From Rhodothermales bacterium (GTDB taxonomy: Bacteria > Bacteroidota > Rhodothermia > Rhodothermales > JAHQVL01): 45,611 nt of DNA. Of this stretch, positions 16,163 through 25,500 are shown piece after piece. Location of the stretch: the NCBI GenBank assembly GCA_041391505.1, contig JAWKNW010000034.1, positions 1 through 45,611 of the forward strand. Reading direction: 5' to 3'. The first letter of the stretch is position 1. The number at the start of each line of letters is the position of its first letter. Made by a program: the position numbers and the translations under genes. The notes below the pieces were generated by a model. It did no database searches. It was not told the origin of the DNA and saw nothing but the letters and a program-made list of their open reading frames with translations.

Positions 16163-16179
16163 AACGTTAAGAACGTTAA
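16163..16179. repeat. Paired AACGTTAA motif upstream of the crotonase gene
   Basis: AACGTTAA occurs at 16163-16170 and again at 16172-16179, nine bases apart, in an AT-rich patch 48 bases upstream of the minus-strand gene. The palindromic AACGTT core and near-helical spacing would suit a regulator site, but this is only a pattern. Confidence 0.3.
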
Positions 16180-16276
16180 AAATAGCGTGCAGGACCAGAT
16201 TTCTGAACAGCCCTATCGCTCTCGCGTAGAATACGCGCTTTTCAGGCATAATACCATGTGTGCGATGTGCGTTTAC

Positions 16277-16363
16277 GGAGGGGTGGCAGAGCGGTTGAAT
16301 GCACTGGTCTTGAAAACCAGCATACCTTCGCGGGTATCGAGGGTTCGAATCCCTCCCCCTCCG
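16277..16363 (+). tRNA. tRNA-Ser(TGA)
   Basis: The acceptor stem GGAGGGG (16277-16283) pairs with CCCCTCC (16356-16362), discriminator G. The anticodon stem CTGGT/ACCAG closes the loop CTTGAAA with anticodon TGA. The long variable arm (ATACC...GGTAT with loop TTCGCG) and the T arm GGGTTCGAATCCC fit a class II tRNA-Ser. CCA is not encoded. Confidence 0.97.
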
Positions 16364-16569
16364 CATCGGCGTAACAACTGAAAAGTCTCGGCGTAAAGGA
16401 CCGATGTGAATCGACTGCGGCGCACCGTATTCCCCGTCCGCCCGATCGGCATCGGATAGCAACGGGCCGGGGAATGCGACCAGACCACCTGTCGTCCTGT
16501 AGGGCGATACCGCGCCATACGCAACCGAGCAGAACCGGTACCACTACTCAGGATTGTCACGAAACCTCT

Positions 16570-17979
16570 ATGATGGAGTCCATGCCCTCAACACAAGCCC
16601 TTCGCCGGCCTATCGCAGGCATTATTACGGGCATCGCCCTGATCCTGGTCGCCCTCGGGTTCGCCCCGCATACGGCCGCCGCCCAGAACCCGACGCGTAT
16701 CACGTTTGACGAAGCCGTCCGCATAGCGCTCGAGCAAAACGTCTCCCTCCAGCGGGCGGCCAACAACCGCGAGTTCGACGCCATCGGCCTGAGCCGGCAG
16801 CGTAACCAGTTTCTCCCGGACCTGCAGTTCAACAGCAACGGATCGCAAAACTACGGTCGTTCGTTCGCCGGCGAGTTCGGCGTCATCAACACCACGACCC
16901 AGAACTTCGGCGCCTCGCTCTCGAGCAACGTAGTGCTGTTCGACGGTTTCGGCCGGACGGCCTCGTTGCACCAGGCGGAAAACTCCCTCGAGGCAAGCGA
17001 TCATGACCTGACGCGCCAGCGGCAGACGGTTGTGTTCAACGTCATGTCCAGCTATCTGACGCTCCTCGAGCGCCGCGAGCAGATCCGGATCCAGACGGAG
17101 AACCTCGAATCGCAGCGCCAGCAGCTCATCCAGATCGAAGAGTTTACGAACGTGGGATCCCGCCCAATTTCGGACCTCTACCAGCAACAGGCCAGCACGG
17201 CCAATGCGGAGCTGACGCTGATCAACGCGGAGCGACTCTACCAACTCGGTGAAGTCAACCTGATCCAGGTGCTTCAGCTCGACCCGTTCGGCGCCTACGA
17301 ATTCGTTTCGCCCGAAGTCACCGACGCCGATCTCATCCTCGAACAGTACGACGTCCCGAACATGCTCCAGCAGGCGTTCGACCTGCGTTCCGACCTCCGC
17401 GCGCGGGAAGCCGACATCGTCGCGTCGCGCGAGGGCATCCGGGCCGCACGTTCCGGCTACTGGCCGCAGCTCAGCTTCGGCGTATCGACGAGCTCCGGCG
17501 CGAACAGCGGGATCTTCGACCGTTCCGGCGCCAACTTCTTCGACCAGTTCACCGACACCCAGCGCGCCAGCAACCTGCGGCTGAACCTGAGCGTCCCGCT
17601 CTTCAATCGCTTCACGACGTCCAACAACATCCAGCAGTCGAAGGTGCAGTACGACAACGCCCGCCTGGCGCTGGAAGACCTGCAGCAGAACATCGCGCTC
17701 GACGTGCGGCAATCGTACCTTGACTACGTGTCCGCCGAAAAACGCCTCGACGTATCCGAGAAACAGCTGATCGCCGCCCAGCAGGCCCTGACGGCGGAGC
17801 AAGAGCGTTACAACGTGGGCGCGGCGACGCTCGTCGAACTGTCCCAGGCGCGCGCCAGCTTCGTGCAGGCATCGAGCGACCGGACCCAGGCCCGGTACGA
17901 TTTCCTCTTTCAGAAAAAGCTGATCGACTACTACATGGGCCGGCTTAATCCCACCGAGACGCTCTTTCAGCAACCATAA
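16570..17979 (+). CDS. TolC-family outer membrane efflux protein
   Basis: The protein is about 469 residues from ATG 16570; ATG 16573 and ATG 16582 are also possible, the last with GGAG just upstream. Residues about 10-38 are a signal peptide ending HTAAAQ. The mature part has two repeats of the TolC type, each starting with a TFDEAVRIALEQN-like helix and containing long polar helices, plus strands such as LRLNLSVPLFNRFTTSN. TolC trimers form the outer-membrane duct for tripartite export. It is the first gene of a three-gene run with an adaptor and an ABC ATPase. A 9-bp hairpin separates it from the adaptor gene. Confidence 0.94.
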   Translation: MMESMPSTQALRRPIAGIITGIALILVALGFAPHTAAAQNPTRITFDEAVRIALEQNVSLQRAANNREFDAIGLSRQRNQFLPDLQFNSNGSQNYGRSFAGEFGVINTTTQNFGASLSSNVVLFDGFGRTASLHQAENSLEASDHDLTRQRQTVVFNVMSSYLTLLERREQIRIQTENLESQRQQLIQIEEFTNVGSRPISDLYQQQASTANAELTLINAERLYQLGEVNLIQVLQLDPFGAYEFVSPEVTDADLILEQYDVPNMLQQAFDLRSDLRAREADIVASREGIRAARSGYWPQLSFGVSTSSGANSGIFDRSGANFFDQFTDTQRASNLRLNLSVPLFNRFTTSNNIQQSKVQYDNARLALEDLQQNIALDVRQSYLDYVSAEKRLDVSEKQLIAAQQALTAEQERYNVGAATLVELSQARASFVQASSDRTQARYDFLFQKKLIDYYMGRLNPTETLFQQP

Positions 17980-17998
17980 CATCCTTTAGCGGTTAATA

Positions 17999-18020
17999 CG
18001 AGGCTCCGAAAGGAGCCTCG
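17999..18020 (+). terminator. GAAA-loop hairpin between the TolC and adaptor genes
   Basis: A perfect 9-bp stem (CGAGGCTCC/GGAGCCTCG) closes a GAAA tetraloop 19 bases after the TolC stop codon. No T-run follows, so it may be an RNA-stability or attenuation element rather than a full terminator. Confidence 0.5.
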
Positions 18021-18063
18021 ATCGCTTCTGACGTAAACAACACGCCTTTCGGGCAATTCATTC

Positions 18064-19470
18064 ATGGCGAAGAAATCCAATTCTGCTACACGCATCATCA
18101 TCTACCTCGTGATTGGTCTTGTGGTGGTAGCAGGCGGTCTGGCGGGTTTGAGGGCGGCCGGCGTATTCGGTAAAAAAGATACCGCCATCTCGGTGGAAGT
18201 CGTCGACCTCGAACGCCGCGACATCACCCAGACGGTTACGGCCTCGGGGAAGATCCAGCCGGAAATCGAGGTCAAGATTTCGCCCGACGTGCCGGGTGAG
18301 ATCACGGCGCTTCCGGTCGTCGAAGGCGACTTCGTCGAGCAAGGCCAGCTGCTGGCCCGAATCCGGCAGGACGACTATGTCGCGCAGGTCGAACAGGGCG
18401 AGGCGAGCGTGCTCCAGGCCAAGGCCATGCTGGCCCAGCGCCGCGCCGACCTGCTCAATGCGGAACTGGAACTGAAGCGTCAGCGCGGCCTGTTCGAGAA
18501 GCAGGCCGTTTCGGAAAGCGAGTTCCAGCGCGCAGAAACCCAGTATGAGGTCGCCCGCGCCGCGCACGAAGCCGCCGAATATTCGGTAAAGAGCAGCGAA
18601 GCGCAGTTGAAAGAGATGCGGGAGCGGCTGGCAAAAACAGCGATTTATGCCCCGATGAGCGGCACCATCAGCATGCTGGAGGTCGAACTCGGGGAACGCG
18701 TCGTGGGCACCAGCCAGATGGCCGGCACCGAGATGATGCGGCTCGCCAAGCTGGATCAGATGGAGATCGAGGTCGACGTAAACGAAAACGACGTCGTCAA
18801 CGTGACCCTGAACGACTCCGCGCGGATCGAGGTCGACGCCTATCCGGAACGGAGCTTCCGCGGCGTGGTGACCGAGATCGCGAACTCGGCCCGCGTGACG
18901 GGCGCCGGCACCCAGGAGCAGGTCACCAACTTTCCGGTCAAGATCCGGATCGTCGACGCGCACAACCTCGAGGTGTCGGAGATGATGTCCCGGCACGGGG
19001 GGATGCAGATGGAGGAAGTGCCGACACCGCCCCAGGAATCGCCGAATTTCCGTCCCGGCATGAGCGGCACGGTGGACGTCTTCACCGAGACGATCGACGG
19101 CGCGCTCGTCGTGCCGATCCAGGCGGTGACCGTTCGGGATTTCAACAAGCTGAAGAAGAGCGAGGGCGACGCGCAAGCGGGTGAAGGCGCCGGCGAAGCC
19201 GAGGAGACGCCCATGCGTTCCGCCGGCCAGGAAGAGGCCTCCGTCGAGGACCTTCGCAAAGTCATCTTCGTCATGGCCGACGGCAAGGCGAAGATGGTGG
19301 AAGTCGAAACCGGCATCTCCGACGACACGCACATCGAGATCAAGGGCGGGCTGTCGGGGGACGAAAAAATCATCATCGGGCCGTATAGCGCCGTGAGCCG
19401 GCAACTTGAGCCAGATGCTTCCGTAAAGGTCGACGAACGCACCAATCGTGCGTCCTTCGGGCCCCGCTAA
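18064..19470 (+). CDS. MacA-like periplasmic adaptor (membrane fusion protein)
   Basis: The 468-residue protein has an N-terminal membrane anchor (about 10-31) and then the adaptor order: a first half of the lipoyl domain (VKISPDVPGEITALPVVEGDFVEQGQ, about 76-95), a long helical hairpin (about 115-195), the second half (IYAPMSGTISMLEVELGERV, about 198-217), a beta-barrel and a membrane-proximal domain. A low-complexity Gly/Glu insert at about 366-385 interrupts the last domain. Adaptors bridge an inner-membrane pump to TolC. The ABC ATPase gene 22 bases downstream suggests a MacAB-type pump. Confidence 0.92.
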   Translation: MAKKSNSATRIIIYLVIGLVVVAGGLAGLRAAGVFGKKDTAISVEVVDLERRDITQTVTASGKIQPEIEVKISPDVPGEITALPVVEGDFVEQGQLLARIRQDDYVAQVEQGEASVLQAKAMLAQRRADLLNAELELKRQRGLFEKQAVSESEFQRAETQYEVARAAHEAAEYSVKSSEAQLKEMRERLAKTAIYAPMSGTISMLEVELGERVVGTSQMAGTEMMRLAKLDQMEIEVDVNENDVVNVTLNDSARIEVDAYPERSFRGVVTEIANSARVTGAGTQEQVTNFPVKIRIVDAHNLEVSEMMSRHGGMQMEEVPTPPQESPNFRPGMSGTVDVFTETIDGALVVPIQAVTVRDFNKLKKSEGDAQAGEGAGEAEETPMRSAGQEEASVEDLRKVIFVMADGKAKMVEVETGISDDTHIEIKGGLSGDEKIIIGPYSAVSRQLEPDASVKVDERTNRASFGPR

Positions 19471-19492
19471 ACCGCACACGAGCCGCGCGACC

Positions 19493-20227
<735 letters not shown>

Positions 20228-20236
20228 GCGCTCGAT

Positions 20237-20737
20237 CTAGCGCAGCGTGCAGGGATACAGCTCGGCCCCGTGCTCGAAACGAACGGGCGCATCGCTGCGT
20301 GGCACGATCACAACCTGGAACGGCACCGCGTGTCCGTCGATGACGCGGCAGTCGCGGCCGGGCATCCCGATCGAGTAGGTAGCGATCAGCGAAGCACCGT
20401 CGTCCTCGACGGATTCGAACAGGATGTTGGTCCCGCCCATCGGCGTGGGCACCGCCGCCAGCAACGCCATCGTCGTCGAAAAATCGATGCGCTCGATCGG
20501 CAGGACGGTATCCAGCTGGCCTTCAAGACGCGCCCACGCGACCGAATCGCGCACCACCACCTCCATCGTATCCGTAAAGGCGGCCGACTGCCCCTGCCCC
20601 ACCGACTCGAAATAGACGGCCATCGAGGGCGATATCGCTTCCGGATCCTGCTCGCGTTCGCACGCAGAAAGCAGCCCGCCCGCCATGAGGAAGATCACGC
20701 CGGCGCGGAAGGAAACAGTGGGATGTGTAAAAAACAT
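20237..20737 (-). CDS. Lipoprotein, probably PrcB-like domain
   Basis: From ATG 20737 the protein has 166 residues with a lipoprotein signal ending LLSAC. The mature part has the strand order I associate with the C-terminal domain of PrcB (protease complex subunit): an IDFSTTMALLAAVPTPMGGTNILFESV block and then a VPFQVVIVPRS strand. In PrcB that domain partners a subtilisin-like protease in oral spirochaetes; no protease gene is nearby, so function is unknown. Two Cys near 137 and 163 could form a disulfide. It converges with the ABC ATPase gene, with ten bases between the two stops. Confidence 0.68.
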   Translation of the reverse strand: MFFTHPTVSFRAGVIFLMAGGLLSACEREQDPEAISPSMAVYFESVGQGQSAAFTDTMEVVVRDSVAWARLEGQLDTVLPIERIDFSTTMALLAAVPTPMGGTNILFESVEDDGASLIATYSIGMPGRDCRVIDGHAVPFQVVIVPRSDAPVRFEHGAELYPCTLR

Positions 20738-20908
20738 GTGTACGATCCGGAAACTCAAAGGGTTGTTTTTAAATTCCATGGACGTGGATTGATCCGCATT
20801 CGGTCGGCGTCCCGCAAGTAAAGATCGTCAACCGGCACCCGAGTTGCTTGCGCCGGCACGGCAACCCGCATTTCGAGCTTACAAGCACCTTTTTCAACGG
20901 CGAAGAGC

Positions 20909-23866
20909 ATGGACGAGCGCATCATCATCCGGGGCGCGCGTGAACACAACCTCCAGAATGTCGACCTCGACATTCCTCGCGACCAGCTGGTCGTGATCAC
21001 CGGGCTCTCCGGATCGGGCAAATCCAGCCTCGCCTTCGACACGATCTACGCCGAGGGGCAGCGCCGCTACATGGAGAGCCTGAGCGCCTATGCCCGCCAG
21101 TTTCTCGGCATGATGGAGCGGCCGGACCTCGACTTCATCGACGGGCTCTCGCCGGTCATCTCCATCGAGCAGAAAACGGTGAGCCGGAATCCGCGCTCCA
21201 CCGTCGGCACCGTCACGGAGATCTACGACTTCCTGCGTCTCCTTTACGCCCGCGCCGCGACCGCCTATTCCTACATCTCGGGCACGCCGATGCGGAAGCA
21301 GTCCGACGACGAAATCATCAACCGCATCGCCGGCTTCGAGGAGGGCACCCGGCTGCTGTTGCTCGCGCCTGTCGTAAAAGGGCGCAAGGGGCATTATCGC
21401 GAACTGTTCGAACAGATCAGCCGGCAGGGCTTCACGCGCGTTCGCGTAAACGGCGAGCTGATCGAGATCACCGAGGGGATGAAGCTCGACCGGTACAAAA
21501 CACACGACATCGAGGTCGTGGTGGACCGTGTCGTGCTCAAGGAGGGCATCCGAAGCCGCCTCAGCCAGTCGATCGACACGGCGCTGGGGATGGGCGGCGG
21601 CACCGTGATCGCCGCCGTGCTGGACGGTGAGGCGATGCAGGACTATCTCTTCAGCCGGCACCTCTTTTCGCCCGAAGACGGCCTCTCCTACGAAGACCCC
21701 TCCCCGAACAGCTTCTCGTTCAACTCTCCGTACGGCGCCTGCCCCGAATGCAACGGGCTGGGGACGAAGCAGGAGCTGGACGATGCCCTGATCATCCCGG
21801 ATCCGACCAAGACCATCGCCCAGGGCGGGATCGAGCCCATCGGCAAGCCGCGCGACATCTGGATGTTCAGTCAGCTGAACGCGGTCTCGGCGTTGTACGG
21901 CTTCGATTTCGACACGCCGCTCAACCAGTTCACGCCGGAGCAGATGAAGGTGCTTCTCGAAGGCGCCGGCGAGGAGCAGTTCGAGATCGTCTACAAATAC
22001 AAGAACCGCGAAGTCGCCTACAAGCACCGGTTCGGCGGCGTCCATCAGCACATCTGGCACACGTACAGCAACTCGACTTCGGTGACGGCGCGTCGCTGGG
22101 CGGAAGGATACATGCGCGCCATGCCGTGCCGCGAGTGCGGCGGCGGCCGGCTCCGGAAGGAGAGCCTCGCTTTCCGGCTGGGCGAAAAAAACATTGCCGA
22201 TCTGGTGGGCATGGACCTCGCTTCGCTCCGGGCCTATTTCGAGACGCTGCTCCTCACCGAGCGCGAATGGATCATCGCGCGCCCGATCGTAAAGGAGATC
22301 CGGGAGCGGCTCGACTTCCTGATCAACGTGGGCGTCGGCTACCTCAACCTCGACCGGCCGGCGCGCACCCTCTCGGGCGGCGAGAGCCAGCGCATCCGGC
22401 TGGCGACCCAGATCGGGACGCAACTCGTCGGGGTGCTCTACATCCTGGATGAGCCGAGCATCGGCCTGCATCCCCGCGACAACGACAAACTGATCGCGTC
22501 CCTCCGCCAGCTGCGCGACATGGGCAATTCGGTCCTGGTGGTCGAGCACGACCGCGAGATGATCGAGGCGGCGGACTTCGTGGTCGACCTCGGCCCGGGC
22601 GCGGGGGAATACGGCGGGCACATCGTCGGGCGCTCCGCGCCGGCCGGGCTCGTCAAGGGGTTCAACGGGCACAACAGCCTGACTGCGGCCTACCTCACCG
22701 GCGAGCGGACGATTTCGCTGCCGCGCGAGCGCCGCGCCGGCAACGGACACTGGCTCACGCTTACCGGAGCGACGGGCCACAACCTGAAAGGCGATACGCT
22801 GCGCCTCCCGCTCGGCGCCTTCGTGTGCGTGACGGGGGTCTCGGGATCGGGCAAATCGAGCCTGATCAACCAGACGCTGTATCCGATCCTCGCCAACCAT
22901 TTCCACCGGGCGATGCTGGTGCCGCTCACCTACAAGGATATCGACGGGCTGGAGCACATCGACAAGGTGATCGACATCGACCAGAGCCCTATCGGCCGGA
23001 CGCCGCGTTCCAACCCGGCCACGTACACGGGGCTTTTTTCGCACATCCGCGACCTGTTCACGCAGCTTCCGGAATCGAAAATACGCGGGTACAAGGCCGG
23101 CCGCTTCTCGTTCAACGTCAAAGGCGGCCGCTGCGAGACGTGCAAGGGCGCCGGCATCGTCAAGCTCGAGATGAACTTCCTGCCCGATGTGTACGTCGAG
23201 TGCGACACCTGCAAGGGCCAGCGCTACAACGCGGAAACGCTCGAAGTGCATTTCAAAGGCAAGAGCATCGCCGACGTGCTCGAGATGCCCGTCTCCGAGG
23301 CGCTGTCGTTTTTCGAGAACGTCCCGCGCATCGAGCGCAAATTGCGCACGCTGGACTCCGTGGGGCTGGGGTACATCCGGCTTGGCCAGCAGGCCACCAC
23401 GCTGTCCGGCGGCGAGGCGCAGCGCGTCAAGCTGGCCAAGGAGCTGAGCCGGCCCGGCACGGGAAGCACCCTGTACATTCTGGACGAGCCCACGACCGGA
23501 CTCCATTTCGAGGACATCCGGCACCTCCTCAACGTCCTTCGCGCCCTCGTAAAAAAGGGCAATACGGTGCTCGTGATCGAGCACAACATGGATGTCGTGA
23601 AGGTGGCGGATCATGTCATCGATCTGGGGCCGACCGGCGGCAACGACGGCGGGCGCATCGTCTGCGCCGGCACCCCCGAGGAAGTGGCCGTCGCCGACAC
23701 CGCGACCTCGCGGTATCTCCTCGAAGAACTCGAGCGCACCCGTCGATTCCAGAACGGCAACGATGAGGAGATCGACCTGGATCTGTTTGCCGGCGACGGG
23801 GACGACACCGACGATTCGGACGAGATCGAGGAAGAGGAGGAAGAGACGAACGAGCCCGTGTCCTGA
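20909..23866 (+). CDS. uvrA: Excinuclease ABC subunit A
   Basis: UvrA finds bulky DNA damage and loads UvrB in nucleotide excision repair. The 985-residue protein has two ABC modules: Walker A GLSGSGKSS (about 32-40) and GVSGSGKSS (about 644-652), and signatures LSGGESQR (about 488) and LSGGEAQR (about 831). The second zinc finger is complete, from CETCKG (Cys742) to CDTCKG (about 765). The first finger has only CPEC (Cys278, Cys281); the first CxxC pair expected near 250-255 is replaced by a SPEDG stretch. The C-terminus has an acidic tail of about 35 residues. The start is supported by the standard DERIIIRGAREHNLQNV opening. Confidence 0.98.
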   Translation: MDERIIIRGAREHNLQNVDLDIPRDQLVVITGLSGSGKSSLAFDTIYAEGQRRYMESLSAYARQFLGMMERPDLDFIDGLSPVISIEQKTVSRNPRSTVGTVTEIYDFLRLLYARAATAYSYISGTPMRKQSDDEIINRIAGFEEGTRLLLLAPVVKGRKGHYRELFEQISRQGFTRVRVNGELIEITEGMKLDRYKTHDIEVVVDRVVLKEGIRSRLSQSIDTALGMGGGTVIAAVLDGEAMQDYLFSRHLFSPEDGLSYEDPSPNSFSFNSPYGACPECNGLGTKQELDDALIIPDPTKTIAQGGIEPIGKPRDIWMFSQLNAVSALYGFDFDTPLNQFTPEQMKVLLEGAGEEQFEIVYKYKNREVAYKHRFGGVHQHIWHTYSNSTSVTARRWAEGYMRAMPCRECGGGRLRKESLAFRLGEKNIADLVGMDLASLRAYFETLLLTEREWIIARPIVKEIRERLDFLINVGVGYLNLDRPARTLSGGESQRIRLATQIGTQLVGVLYILDEPSIGLHPRDNDKLIASLRQLRDMGNSVLVVEHDREMIEAADFVVDLGPGAGEYGGHIVGRSAPAGLVKGFNGHNSLTAAYLTGERTISLPRERRAGNGHWLTLTGATGHNLKGDTLRLPLGAFVCVTGVSGSGKSSLINQTLYPILANHFHRAMLVPLTYKDIDGLEHIDKVIDIDQSPIGRTPRSNPATYTGLFSHIRDLFTQLPESKIRGYKAGRFSFNVKGGRCETCKGAGIVKLEMNFLPDVYVECDTCKGQRYNAETLEVHFKGKSIADVLEMPVSEALSFFENVPRIERKLRTLDSVGLGYIRLGQQATTLSGGEAQRVKLAKELSRPGTGSTLYILDEPTTGLHFEDIRHLLNVLRALVKKGNTVLVIEHNMDVVKVADHVIDLGPTGGNDGGRIVCAGTPEEVAVADTATSRYLLEELERTRRFQNGNDEEIDLDLFAGDGDDTDDSDEIEEEEEETNEPVS

Positions 23867-23872
23867 CGAGAC

Positions 23873-23909
23873 AAAAAAAGCCCCGCCAGGCTCGACATCC
23901 AGGCGGGGC
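23873..23909 (-). terminator. Rho-independent terminator for the small glycine-rich gene
   Basis: Stem GCCCCGCC (23880-23887) with GGCGGGGC (23902-23909) and, read on the minus strand, a run of seven T. It follows the stop codon of the minus-strand gene by 25 bases. It also lies just past the uvrA stop and may form a weaker stop for that transcript. Confidence 0.88.
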
Positions 23910-23934
23910 AAGGTCCTTTACGGGGCGGATACGG

Positions 23935-24219
23935 TTATGCCGGCTGTTTCGACCTGGCCATCATCTGCTTGACGATGCCCACGATAGCCATCAGCACCCC
24001 GCCGCCGACGGTCGAACTGGCAATACTGGCCAGATCCAGGCCGCCATTCGCGGCCGCCATCCCCAATATGCCGAGCACCTGACTGCCCAGTCCGCCACCG
24101 ATCATCCCTACAATCGTGTTCCACAGCGTGCCCAGGCTCTTGTCTTTCAAGGCCATGCCGGCGAGATTGCCGCCCACGCCGCCAGTGATCAGGCTGGTAA
24201 GAAGTCCTACTACGTCCAT
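23935..24219 (-). CDS. Small glycine-rich membrane protein of unknown function
   Basis: The start at 24219 is fixed by GGAGG six bases upstream and gives 94 residues. The protein is almost entirely hydrophobic with glycine-zipper patterns: LITGGVGGNLAGMALKDKSLG near the N-terminus, then IVGMIGGGLGSQVLGILG, and a last helix GGGVLMAIVGIVKQMM. I recognise similar unnamed small proteins with the conserved LKDKSLGTL string in other bacteria, but no function. It has its own ribosome binding site and terminator, so it looks like a compact independent gene, convergent with uvrA. Confidence 0.85.
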   Translation of the reverse strand: MDVVGLLTSLITGGVGGNLAGMALKDKSLGTLWNTIVGMIGGGLGSQVLGILGMAAANGGLDLASIASSTVGGGVLMAIVGIVKQMMARSKQPA

Positions 24220-24225
24220 GGTAAT

Positions 24226-24230
24226 CCTCC
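24226..24230 (-). promoter_or_regulatory. Ribosome binding site deciding the 24219 start
   Basis: GGAGG on the minus strand, six bases before ATG 24219. It excludes the longer frame that runs up to 24417. Confidence 0.8.
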
Positions 24231-24389
24231 AGAGGATTGGTTGTATGAAAGGCAGGTCTTCCGCGGATATCCGCCAAACGGGGTGGGTCCGGTTGCCGGA
24301 GAAGTCCGTGCCGGGGGTTTTCGTGTAGGATAGGGTGCACTCAAGGGATAATAGGTGGTTATTTCCTCCATTAGCAATAGGACAACGAT

Positions 24390-25301
24390 ATGCTCTTTCG
24401 GATACTGCTCGTCGCACTGGTGCTCGGCGGCTGCGAATCGCCGGCCGTCACCGACGGTTTGATGCCCATCAACGGCACCGAACTGTACGTGAAACAGATG
24501 GGCGCCGGCGAGCCGATCGTCGTCGTCCACGGGGGACCGGTGCTAGAGCACGGGTACCTGCTCCCCCATCTCGCACCGCTGGCCGACGACTACCGGCTCA
24601 TCTTCTTCGACCAGCGCCTGAGCGGCCGCTCGGCCGCGCAAGTCGACAGCGCCGACGTCACGATGGCGATGTTCGTCGAGGACATCGAGCAGCTGCGGAC
24701 CGAGCTCGGCCTGGGCACGATACATCTCATGGGGCATTCGTGGGGCGGCCAGCTCGCCATGCGGTATGCGATGGCGCACCCCGAGGCGCTCCGTTCGCTG
24801 GTATTGCTGGATCCCATGCCGCCGAGCGTCGCCCTCTGGCAGCAGGAAGAGGCCGAACTCAGCCGGCGCGACACGCCGGCGGACAGCGCCGCGCGCGCCG
24901 CCATCATGGCCTCGGACGCCTTCCAGGCCCGTGACCCCGACGCCATCCGCCAACTGCTGCTGCTCTCGTTCAAGCCCCAGTTCTATAACGCGGCTCGGCT
25001 CGACAGCCTGCATCTGTATGTTCCGCCCGACTACATGGACCGCAGCGCCCGCTTCGGCTACCTGTGGCCCGAACTCTCGGAATACGACCTGCTCCCCGGC
25101 CTCGCCGACGTCCGTACGCCCACGCTCATCCTGTATGGCGACAACGAGCCGGCGGCTTCGATCAGCGGCATCCCGCTGGAGCGCACCATGCCGAACGCCC
25201 GGCTGGTTACCATTCCGGCCTCAGGGCACTTCCCCTTCATCGAGAACAGGGACGCGTTCTTCCGGGAAGTGCGCGCCTTTCTAACGCGCCCCGAACGATG
25301 A
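24390..25301 (+). CDS. Alpha/beta-hydrolase lipoprotein (proline iminopeptidase-like)
   Basis: The 303-residue protein has a lipoprotein signal ending VLGGC (Cys15). It shows the alpha/beta-hydrolase order: HGGP oxyanion motif (about 47-50), FFDQRLSGRS (about 72-81), the nucleophile elbow GHSWGG with Ser117, acid Asp251 in LYGDNEP and His280 in SGHFPF. The HGGP and DQRxxGxS strings are typical of proline iminopeptidases and related hydrolases. Lipid anchoring suggests it acts on an envelope or imported substrate. The substrate is not readable. An 8-bp hairpin overlaps the stop codon. Confidence 0.88.
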   Translation: MLFRILLVALVLGGCESPAVTDGLMPINGTELYVKQMGAGEPIVVVHGGPVLEHGYLLPHLAPLADDYRLIFFDQRLSGRSAAQVDSADVTMAMFVEDIEQLRTELGLGTIHLMGHSWGGQLAMRYAMAHPEALRSLVLLDPMPPSVALWQQEEAELSRRDTPADSAARAAIMASDAFQARDPDAIRQLLLLSFKPQFYNAARLDSLHLYVPPDYMDRSARFGYLWPELSEYDLLPGLADVRTPTLILYGDNEPAASISGIPLERTMPNARLVTIPASGHFPFIENRDAFFREVRAFLTRPER

Positions 25302-25317
25302 CCTGACACTCAGGTCA
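25299..25317 (+). other. Hairpin overlapping the hydrolase stop codon
   Basis: TGACCTGA (25299-25306) pairs perfectly with TCAGGTCA (25310-25317) over a three-base loop; the first three bases are the stop codon. A short A-run, not a T-run, follows. It may protect the mRNA 3' end. Confidence 0.4.
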
Positions 25318-25500
25318 AAAGCGCCCCCGATATGCGCCAAAAGCGACGAAATGGCGCCACGAAAGAATGATCGAAAATAAGCGGATGCCCATATACTAGG
25401 AGCTATCCCGACGCGCTCGCGCCCTCTCTCCCGGCGAACGTCCCCATCTGACGCCGGTCCGATTGCGTCCCTGCTACGCATCTTCGATCACCCCACGCCT

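Noticed and set aside
15225..16229. Plus-strand frame beginning with repeated 8-residue units, antisense to the crotonase gene
   Set aside because: The repeat length of 24 bases keeps any frame open; the rest is a shadow of the crotonase gene.
20894..23911. A frame of about 1000 codons antisense to uvrA
   Set aside because: It mirrors uvrA exactly and encodes no recognisable motif, while uvrA is certain.
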